Source of the DNA: Planctomycetaceae bacterium
GTDB lineage: Bacteria > Planctomycetota > Planctomycetia > Pirellulales > Thermoguttaceae
Length of the DNA stretch: 6,494 nucleotides
Direction: 5' to 3'
Assembly: GCA_003509805.1 (NCBI GenBank)
Contig: DOMV01000016.1
Coordinates: forward strand, 1-6,494
A model generated the notes under the pieces. That model did no database searches. It worked only from the letters and a program-made list of their open reading frames with translations, and was not told the origin of the DNA. Position 1 is the stretch's first letter. Each line of letters begins with the position of its first letter. The position numbers and the translations under genes are program-made. Below are positions 1-6,494 of this stretch, in pieces.

Positions 1-77
1 CGGTCGCCTCATGTTCGATTTTCGGCCTGAAGACCAATAAAAGCCGGGAACGAAGCGTAGCGCCGCAGCCGGAGAAC
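1..77. other. 77-base tail after trkH, no gene assigned
   Basis: I see no convincing terminator or start here. On the minus strand an ATG at 12-10 begins MRRP before the window ends, with no clear ribosome binding site. On the plus strand a frame enters from the left edge and stops at TAA 38-40 (GRLMFDFRPEDQ), which could be the tail of a convergent gene. Neither can be decided from this window. Confidence 0.3.
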
Positions 78-1700
78 CTAACCGAGTTTCTTCCAGAAAG
101 ACGGGTGAAAAAGCGACAGGACGACGAAGATTTCCAGGCGGCCGAGCATCATGAGCCAAACGAAAAGCAGCTTGGAAACGTCGGAGAAGCCGCCGTAGTT
201 CCCTTTGGCCCCGATCACGCCGAATCCGGGACCGACGTTGTTGAGCGTCGAGGCGACGGCGCTGATCGAATCGCTTAGCCGTTTCCCCGCGTCGCGGGCG
301 TCCCAGGTCGCAATCGGTTCGATCGCGACAAGAAGGAGCATACTGCTCATCGCGATGAACAGGATGGTCAGGAAATAAACAAGGACGTTGTGGATCGCTT
401 CCCGTTCCATCGCGCGGCCGTTGATGATCAGTGGCCTGACCACGTTGGGCCGGAAACTGCGTTCCCCTTCCATGCGGAGTATCTTCCAGCCGAAAACGAA
501 GCGGATGACCTTCATGCCTCCCGCGGTACTTCCCGCACAACCGCCGACGAACATCAGCATCAGGATGATGCCGTAGGAAAGCGGGTTCCACTCCTCGTAA
601 TCGTCGGTACACAAACCCGTGGTGGAAATGATGGAAACCACCTGGAAAATCGTCTGCCGCAGCGCGATCGAAGGAGGAGACGTACCGTTTCCCGTTTCCG
701 GGTCGATCGCGACGCCGGCAATCGGGCAATCGGCGGTTCCAAAAGCGTCGAAATCGCCGTTGAACATGCCGCCCAGGAAAACCACGGTCGAAGCGATGAC
801 GACGATCATGCAAAACGTTTTCCATTCCACATCGGCGAACAATTTTCCCGGCAGGCCCTTGATGACCTGGAAGAGCAGGATGAAATTGCAACTGGCGATG
901 AACATGAACAGGATGAGCACCCATTCGATCATGGCGGCAAAACGATAGCCGTGCGTCGCAAAATACCCGGCGCTGGCGTTGAAGTTGCTGAATCCGCCGG
1001 TCGCGACGACCGAAAACGAATGGCAGATCGCATCAAAGGCCGAAAGACCGAGACAAAAAAGGATGGTCGCCAAAATCGCGCACAAACCCGTGTAGATCGC
1101 GAACAAGGTAAATGCGATTCGCCGGACCGGGGTTTGAGGACCGATCCCTTTGCCGGTCGTTTCCAATCTCACGAAGACCTTTCCGGCATTGCTGTTACTG
1201 CTTCCGAGGATTGCGACGAAAAGGACCATGATGCCCAGGCCGCCGAGATAATGCGTCGTCGCCCGCCAAAAGAGAATGCAGCGGGGCAATTGAGCGGGAT
1301 CTTCCAATTCGGAAAACACCGACGACCCTGTCGTGCTGAATCCGGACTGCGCTTCAAACAAAGCGTCCGCATAGTTCATGGGAACGCCCGTATCGCGATG
1401 CACGAGGGAAAACAGGTAGGGAAGGCCGCCCAGGAACGTGGCCAGAACCCAGCTCAGCGAAACGACGGCCATCGCTTCCTTGCGGAAAAACTGGGAGCCC
1501 GCATTCCGCCCGATGCGTACCAGGATTGCCCCGGTCAGGAAGCAACTCAGGATCGAAAGGGACAGGCCGATCATGCCACGGTATTCGTGCGGCATATCGT
1601 TTTCAGGTACCATCAAGCCCCACGGCAGGCTTGCCGCCATGCTCGCTCCCAGCAGAAAGGCGATGATCCCGAGATAACGGAGGACGATACGGTAATTCAT
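78..1700 (-). CDS. trkH: TrkH/KtrB-family potassium uptake channel subunit
   Basis: This 540-residue inner-membrane protein should form the K+-conducting pore of a Trk/Ktr uptake system. The family is built from four M1-P-M2 repeats, and all four selectivity-filter loops are visible: GFSTTGSS near residue 124, VATGGFS near 235, STTGL near 361 and NNVGPGFG near 490. The conserved gating loop GGCAGSTAGG is at 386-395, and the protein ends with the family's MLGRLEIF motif and a short basic tail. About 35 residues before the third filter form a long, polar, Gly/Pro/Asp-rich outer loop. The ATG start was chosen because MNYRIVLRYLGII matches the usual TrkH N-terminus. The frame stays open 37 codons upstream to a TTG overlapping the ricT stop, but that stretch is Arg/Pro-rich and not TrkH-like. 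No clear Shine-Dalgarno precedes the ATG. The stop is TAG. The cytoplasmic regulatory partner (TrkA/KtrA) is not in the window and could lie just downstream. Confidence 0.93.
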   Translation of the reverse strand: MNYRIVLRYLGIIAFLLGASMAASLPWGLMVPENDMPHEYRGMIGLSLSILSCFLTGAILVRIGRNAGSQFFRKEAMAVVSLSWVLATFLGGLPYLFSLVHRDTGVPMNYADALFEAQSGFSTTGSSVFSELEDPAQLPRCILFWRATTHYLGGLGIMVLFVAILGSSNSNAGKVFVRLETTGKGIGPQTPVRRIAFTLFAIYTGLCAILATILFCLGLSAFDAICHSFSVVATGGFSNFNASAGYFATHGYRFAAMIEWVLILFMFIASCNFILLFQVIKGLPGKLFADVEWKTFCMIVVIASTVVFLGGMFNGDFDAFGTADCPIAGVAIDPETGNGTSPPSIALRQTIFQVVSIISTTGLCTDDYEEWNPLSYGIILMLMFVGGCAGSTAGGMKVIRFVFGWKILRMEGERSFRPNVVRPLIINGRAMEREAIHNVLVYFLTILFIAMSSMLLLVAIEPIATWDARDAGKRLSDSISAVASTLNNVGPGFGVIGAKGNYGGFSDVSKLLFVWLMMLGRLEIFVVLSLFHPSFWKKLG

Positions 1701-1764
1701 AGAAAAATCGCGGCGGAACAACAAGGTGTCGGACAAACGAGGCGGCGAAGAGCGGCGGAGATCC

Positions 1765-1778
1765 CCGGGCAATCCCGG
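1765..1778 (-). other. small GC-rich hairpin between ricT and trkH
   Basis: CCGGG-ATTG-CCCGG can fold into a 5-bp stem with a 4-base loop in the 107-base gap. No T-run follows on the minus strand, so it is not a terminator. Whether it does anything is unknown. Confidence 0.25.
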
Positions 1779-1807
1779 TCTTCCACGCGCACCGTCAATA
1801 CGCACTG

Positions 1808-2683
1808 TCAATCGGCCAAATCCAGTTCTTCTCCCACATCCGCTTCCGGTTCACGGAAAGGCGACGTTTCGTTTCCCCGGAGCGGTTTCAATTCGTCGCG
1901 GGTGAAGTATTTTCGCCCGTGATTTCCCAACTCGATGCACACCCTTCGTGCGAGAATATCGTGCGAAACGACTTTTCCGATCCCGTCGGGCGTTTCCACC
2001 TGTTTTCCGAGGCCGGGCAGTTCACGCTGGAGCGACGTGTAAACATCGTATTCGTAGCGCAGGCAGCACTTCAGGCGACCGCACCGACCGGATATTTTCG
2101 TCGGATTGAGTGTGGCTTTTTGCAACTTGGCCATTTTCATTGAAACCGGCGGCATTTCGATCAGGTAGGTGTTGCAACAGACTTCCCGGCCGCAATCGCC
2201 GAAATCGGCAAGCAGTTTCGTCTCGTCGCGCACACCGATTTGCCGCATCTCGATCCGTGTTTGAAATTCCGAGGCAAGCACCTTGACCAGTTCGCGAAAA
2301 TCGATCCTTCCCTCCGCGACATAGTACACGATGATCCGTTCCCCGCCGAACAGGTGGGAGAGCTTGACGAGATTCATCCGGATATTCATGCGCCGGACGA
2401 TTTCGCGGCAACGGGCGAACTCCCTGACTTCATCGCGGAGAATGCGCCGGTACTCGACCTCGTCGGCCTGGGACATCGGGCGGATGACGCGATCCTCCTC
2501 GTAATCCGCCGGGATGCGAGCGAGCGCTTCCGGCGTCGCCTCGCAAAGAATCGTTCCCGCCTCCTGTCCGCGATTGGTCTTCAGGATCACCTTGTTTCCA
2601 TGCAGGAAAACCTGTTTGTTCTCAGGATAGCCGAATACGCCGAGAAAACGCATCGCGCCGTACCGTGCGATATACTTGGTCAT
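1808..2683 (-). CDS. ricT: PSP1-domain protein, RicT/YaaT family
   Basis: This 291-residue protein belongs to the PSP1 C-terminal domain family. In Bacillus subtilis RicT (YaaT) joins RicA and RicF in a complex that carries [4Fe-4S] clusters and assists RNase Y and RNA maturation. Residues 1-60 form the opening beta region (RFLGVFGY, then TNRGQEAGTIL). A central helix rich in Arg and Glu contains a YRRILRDEVREF stretch. The hallmark follows: GDCGREVCC (Cys164, 169, 170) and, after KLQKATLNPTKIS, GRCGRLKCC (Cys201, 206, 207). The cysteine set matches what is needed to bind an iron-sulfur cluster. The C-terminal 80 residues form a small beta domain (GKQVETPDGIGKVV) and an acidic tail. The ATG start has a good ribosome binding site and the stop is TGA. 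RicA and RicF are not in this window, so whether it works in the same complex here is unknown. The family call is firm; the role is inferred from B. subtilis. Confidence 0.9.
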   Translation of the reverse strand: MTKYIARYGAMRFLGVFGYPENKQVFLHGNKVILKTNRGQEAGTILCEATPEALARIPADYEEDRVIRPMSQADEVEYRRILRDEVREFARCREIVRRMNIRMNLVKLSHLFGGERIIVYYVAEGRIDFRELVKVLASEFQTRIEMRQIGVRDETKLLADFGDCGREVCCNTYLIEMPPVSMKMAKLQKATLNPTKISGRCGRLKCCLRYEYDVYTSLQRELPGLGKQVETPDGIGKVVSHDILARRVCIELGNHGRKYFTRDELKPLRGNETSPFREPEADVGEELDLAD

Positions 2684-2692
2684 GCAAATAGG

Positions 2693-2698
2693 CCCCTC
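2693..2698 (-). promoter_or_regulatory. ribosome binding site that decides the ricT start
   Basis: GAGGGG lies 9 bases before the ATG at 2683-2681. This favours that ATG over the in-frame TTG at 2722-2720, which would place this site inside the coding sequence and add 13 residues that do not look like the family's N-terminus. Confidence 0.65.
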
Positions 2699-2794
2699 GT
2701 ATGTTATTCCATTGGTCTTCAACAGAATGTGTTTCTATCGAAGCAGGCCCCGTTTTCCGTTCAACCCGCCCGTTTCCCTCCGGTAAAACGAGGT

Positions 2795-2815
2795 TCCCGG
2801 ACACCGGCCCCGGGA
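2795..2815 (-). terminator. weak stem-loop just after the kinase stop codon
   Basis: TCCCGG and CCGGGA form a 6-bp GC-rich stem around a 9-base loop, starting 4 bases after the kinase TGA. The nearest T-run (CGTTTT) begins about 5 bases beyond the stem, so this is a poor intrinsic terminator. It may instead slow 3' RNA decay, or mean nothing. Confidence 0.25.
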
Positions 2816-2819
2816 GATT

Positions 2820-5009
2820 TCAATCGTGTTCGGGATGCAACAAATCAGGGAAAAACCGGACTTCGTCGAGATACACCTCGGTTTCATCCGTCGCGTCCAG
2901 GAGTATCTCGACCCAATCGATCCGGGCCGGATTCGGCGCGTTGAAAGCGCCTCGCGGGAAATGCTCGTTCCCATTCAACGGAATCGCGAGCGTGATCCAT
3001 TTGTCTTTCGCCTGAATGGCCCACCATTCCGGAGCGACCGCATACTCGAAATAATGCGATCCCTGTCCCATCCTGACCGTGACGAAACGCAGGCCGGAAC
3101 TTCCCTGCGTCTTTTGAAGGATGGAAAATTGAAACCGTTCCCGCCGTGTCAGATTCCATGCGGATTTCCCGTTCGGCGGCCGGAATGCGATGGAAGCCCG
3201 GTCGTCGGCCGCCATCCGGAACACCAGCGACGGGGGAGTCCGGGGGTGGAACGTTTCTTTACCCGGCTGCAATTCCAAGGGCTGGGCAGGCGGCGGATGG
3301 GAAAGCGATGAAAGCGTGATCGGGATGCCCGGCACGTCGGTCAGGTCGGGGCTTCCGAGCATGATCGCCCTGTCGGCCAACCGCTCCTGGAGCGACGAGA
3401 CGAACAGGGAGAGAAACAGGATCACCGAGGCCAGGATGACGCCCAAGGAAAGGGTGGTGACGGCAACGGTGGTTCTCGGATGTTTGCGGCAGGCGAAAGC
3501 GATGTTTTGGGGCAACGTCGGAGGCACCGCGCTGATCGGTTCCTTGTCAAGCCAATGGCACAGGTCTTCCATGAGCTCCCGCGCCGTCTGGTAACGGTTC
3601 GCGAAGTCGCGCGACATCGCCTTCATGCAAATCGCCTCCAGACCGAAGGGGACCGTTTTTTTGATCGTCGAGGGACGCTGCGGACCGCCGCGACGCAACT
3701 TTTCGAGAACATCCTGCGTCGTGCGCCCCGTAAAGGCGGGTTGGCCGGTCAACAGGACATAGAGAATCGCGCCGAGACTATAGACGTCGGAGATCGGGCC
3801 GACGTTTTCATTGCCCGGGGCCGCCTGCTCCGGCGACATGAACGCGGGGGTGCCGACGACGGCGCCGACGATCGTCAGATCGACCGTATCGACCGCGATG
3901 CGCGAATCGGTCGCTCCTTCCGCCAAATCCGCTTTCGCCGGACCCGCTTGGAACGCTTTTGCCAGTCCCCAGTCCATCACGATCGTTTCCCCGTGCTCGC
4001 CGAGCATGATGTTGGCCGGTTTCAAGTCGCGGTGGATCACCCCTTTGTCGTGGGCGAACGACATCGTTTGGCAAACCGAAACAAGGCGGCGGACCAGCAG
4101 GACCAGTTCGCCTTTGTTCGGGTTGGCATGATATGCCTTGATCGCTCTCTGAAGCGTGACCCCCTTGATCAGCTTCATCGTATAATACGGATTCCCGTTC
4201 CCGTCGAGACCGAGGGAATGGATCGGAATGATTCCGGGATGCTCCAACTGGGCCGTAATTTCCGCTTCTCCGATGAATCGCTGGACGATCGTGTCGTCGC
4301 CGACCACTTCCGAACGCAACTCTTTCAAGGCGACTTCGCGCTTGAGAAACTGATCGTAGGCGATTTGGATAAGTCCCATCCCGCCCTTCGAATGCGGTCG
4401 GATGATCCGGTTGATTCCATAGTGAGCCTCGACGGAAATCTCCGGCAAGCCCTCCATCGGCGCGGCTGTCGGGGTGATCCGCCGCGAAAGATCGATCTCG
4501 CCCGACTTCGTACTTTCAGGGCCGCCGCGATAGGTCGGCTGCGACGGCGAGGAATACCCGCCCTGTTTCGGTTCTCCTTGCTTCGGCTCGCCCGGAACGT
4601 GTTCGCCCGACTGTTGTTCAGGCATGTTTTCCGGTCCGAGCAAAATCTCGATCGTCTGCACATCCTCCCCATGCCCCTTAGGTGCGAACAATTCCGTCGT
4701 CTGCTGTTCCGACAAAAGGGCAAACGAGGAATCCGACGACGACGTCGAGGACGAAGGCGGCTCCGATTTCCCGCCCTCGGGTGGCGATCCGACGTCGAAA
4801 TCATCGGATTCGAGCGACGAGGACGCCGAAGAGGCGGAACCGGCGGAAGTGGAATGCGCATGAGAGGAAACGACCGTTTCCTGGGGATCTTCGACCGATC
4901 CCGCCGGAAGGGCGAGAAGCGCCCCGCACGATTCGCATCGGACCGTCTGTCCGCCGTCGGCGAGGTCGATATACTGGCGTTTGCCGCAGGTGCAGATTAC
5001 GGAATACAT
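2820..5009 (-). CDS. membrane-anchored Ser/Thr protein kinase with N-terminal zinc ribbon and outer C-terminal domain
   Basis: This 729-residue PknB-like (Hanks-type) kinase phosphorylates Ser/Thr on unknown proteins. Residues 1-37 form a zinc ribbon (C6, C8, C25, C28). Residues 38-185 are a Ser-, Pro- and acid-rich linker. The catalytic domain spans about 198-490, with Gly loop SKGGMG at 207-212, Lys229 in VALK, probable helix-C Glu248, HRDLKPAN with Asp328, DWG at 346-348 instead of DFG, SPE at 392-394 and Asp408 in SDVYSLG. All residues needed for catalysis are present, so it should be active. A single hydrophobic helix at about 512-540 precedes roughly 190 residues predicted outside the cytoplasm. 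Their end (ARIDWVEILLDA, then VYLDEVRFF) resembles a beta-sandwich, jelly-roll ligand-binding domain. The ATG start is chosen because the zinc ribbon begins there; it lacks a close ribosome binding site. The stop is TGA. The gene lies between uvrA and ricT, which does not reveal its target. Confidence 0.93.
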   Translation of the reverse strand: MYSVICTCGKRQYIDLADGGQTVRCESCGALLALPAGSVEDPQETVVSSHAHSTSAGSASSASSSLESDDFDVGSPPEGGKSEPPSSSTSSSDSSFALLSEQQTTELFAPKGHGEDVQTIEILLGPENMPEQQSGEHVPGEPKQGEPKQGGYSSPSQPTYRGGPESTKSGEIDLSRRITPTAAPMEGLPEISVEAHYGINRIIRPHSKGGMGLIQIAYDQFLKREVALKELRSEVVGDDTIVQRFIGEAEITAQLEHPGIIPIHSLGLDGNGNPYYTMKLIKGVTLQRAIKAYHANPNKGELVLLVRRLVSVCQTMSFAHDKGVIHRDLKPANIMLGEHGETIVMDWGLAKAFQAGPAKADLAEGATDSRIAVDTVDLTIVGAVVGTPAFMSPEQAAPGNENVGPISDVYSLGAILYVLLTGQPAFTGRTTQDVLEKLRRGGPQRPSTIKKTVPFGLEAICMKAMSRDFANRYQTARELMEDLCHWLDKEPISAVPPTLPQNIAFACRKHPRTTVAVTTLSLGVILASVILFLSLFVSSLQERLADRAIMLGSPDLTDVPGIPITLSSLSHPPPAQPLELQPGKETFHPRTPPSLVFRMAADDRASIAFRPPNGKSAWNLTRRERFQFSILQKTQGSSGLRFVTVRMGQGSHYFEYAVAPEWWAIQAKDKWITLAIPLNGNEHFPRGAFNAPNPARIDWVEILLDATDETEVYLDEVRFFPDLLHPEHD
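4563..4592 (-). repeat. short in-frame duplication (GEPKQ twice) in the kinase linker
   Basis: Residues 140-149 of the kinase read GEPKQGEPKQ, a 15-base unit repeated twice with synonymous differences. It sits in the unstructured linker between the zinc ribbon and the kinase domain, where small length changes are usually tolerated. Confidence 0.6.
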
Positions 5010-5020
5010 TGTCGGTTCAT
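4997..5020 (-). CDS. possible 7-codon leader peptide overlapping the kinase start
   Basis: This frame reads MNRQCIP and stops at TAA. It starts with ATG after a well-spaced GGAG and terminates 11 bases inside the kinase gene, in a different frame, so ribosomes finishing it would be beside the kinase ATG. That geometry fits translational coupling. Nothing shows that the peptide itself has a function, and a frame this short can arise by chance. Confidence 0.3.
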   Translation of the reverse strand: MNRQCIP

Positions 5021-5028
5021 GGTGTCCG

Positions 5029-5032
5029 CTCC
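5029..5032 (-). promoter_or_regulatory. Shine-Dalgarno-like GGAG ahead of the kinase region
   Basis: GGAG lies 8 bases before an ATG at 5020-5018 but 19 bases before the kinase ATG at 5009-5007. It is therefore well placed for a 7-codon upstream frame and too far for the kinase start itself. No other purine-rich ribosome binding site precedes the kinase ATG. Confidence 0.45.
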
Positions 5033-5056
5033 GGTCGAAAACGTCCGGGGTTCCCT

Positions 5057-5068
5057 GGAAACGTTTCC
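5057..5068. other. 12-base perfect palindrome in the uvrA-kinase gap
   Basis: GGAAACGTTTCC is a perfect dyad inside the 85-base gap between uvrA and the kinase gene. Further out on the minus strand, CCGGTT and AACCCCGG extend the symmetry imperfectly. It has no T-run, so it is not an intrinsic terminator. It could be a protein-binding dyad upstream of the kinase, but a chance palindrome is also possible. Confidence 0.3.
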
Positions 5069-5094
5069 TATCGCAACCGGCTTCAACACATCTG

Positions 5095-6494
<1,400 letters not shown>

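Noticed and set aside
2..40. Plus-strand tail GRLMFDFRPEDQ ending at TAA as a convergent gene
   Set aside because: Only about 12 codons are visible, too few to support a gene call.
346..348. DWG instead of DFG in the kinase (residue numbers 346-348) as a sign of an inactive pseudokinase
   Set aside because: The Asp is kept, along with the catalytic Lys, HRD Asp and Asn. DWG is a common variant in kinases of this type, so activity is expected.
1806..1811. TTGACA on the minus strand, a perfect -35 match at the end of ricT
   Set aside because: No -10-like sequence lies 16-19 bases downstream, and the bases are explained by ricT codons and its stop.
390..1922. 510-codon open frame on the plus strand opposite trkH and the end of ricT
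   Set aside because: Its translation is rich in Arg, Asp, Glu, Gln and His with no domain pattern, and it lies opposite a clear TrkH. It is a GC-driven shadow frame.
2684..2722. TTG start 13 codons upstream of the chosen ricT ATG
   Set aside because: The ATG has a well-spaced GAGGGG ribosome binding site, and the extra residues do not resemble the family.
2684..2819. Possible promoter before ricT (TTGAAC followed by GATAGA)
   Set aside because: The spacing is about 19 bases and the -10 match is poor. It does not stand out from background.

Overview
All genes read on the minus strand, so the order of transcription runs from high to low coordinates. The window holds four genes: the 3' part of uvrA (nucleotide excision repair), a membrane-anchored Ser/Thr protein kinase, a PSP1/RicT-family protein and a TrkH-family potassium channel subunit. 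Coding density is high. Gaps are 85, 136 and 107 bases, and a 77-base tail after trkH has no assigned gene. No tRNA, rRNA, CRISPR array, insertion sequence or other mobile element was seen.

The combination suggests a planctomycete or a relative in or near the PVC group. The kinase has the layout common there: a short N-terminal zinc ribbon, a low-complexity linker, a PknB-like catalytic domain with DWG in place of DFG, one membrane helix and an outer C-terminal domain. UvrA also carries a long C-terminal extension that I associate from memory with planctomycete UvrA proteins. This placement is inference; no marker gene such as rRNA is present. Base composition is moderately GC-rich and similar across the genes, with no sign of recent transfer.

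Layout: 6494-5095 uvrA C-terminal ABC domain, a Lys/Gly-rich linker and an extension of more than 300 residues; 5009-2820 kinase; 2683-1808 ricT; 1700-78 trkH; 77-1 tail with no assigned gene. The four genes could be co-transcribed because they share a strand and lie close together, but their roles (DNA repair, signalling, RNA processing or tRNA maturation, K+ uptake) do not form one recognised pathway. I do not claim a single functional system.

The most interesting observation is that the UvrA extension looks like an internal tandem duplication. Four tryptophans recur in two blocks with identical spacing (7, 15 and 23 residues), offset by 169 residues, and the blocks also match in predicted secondary-structure pattern. 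A second point is a 7-codon upstream reading frame with a good Shine-Dalgarno sequence that overlaps the kinase start codon, suggesting translational coupling.
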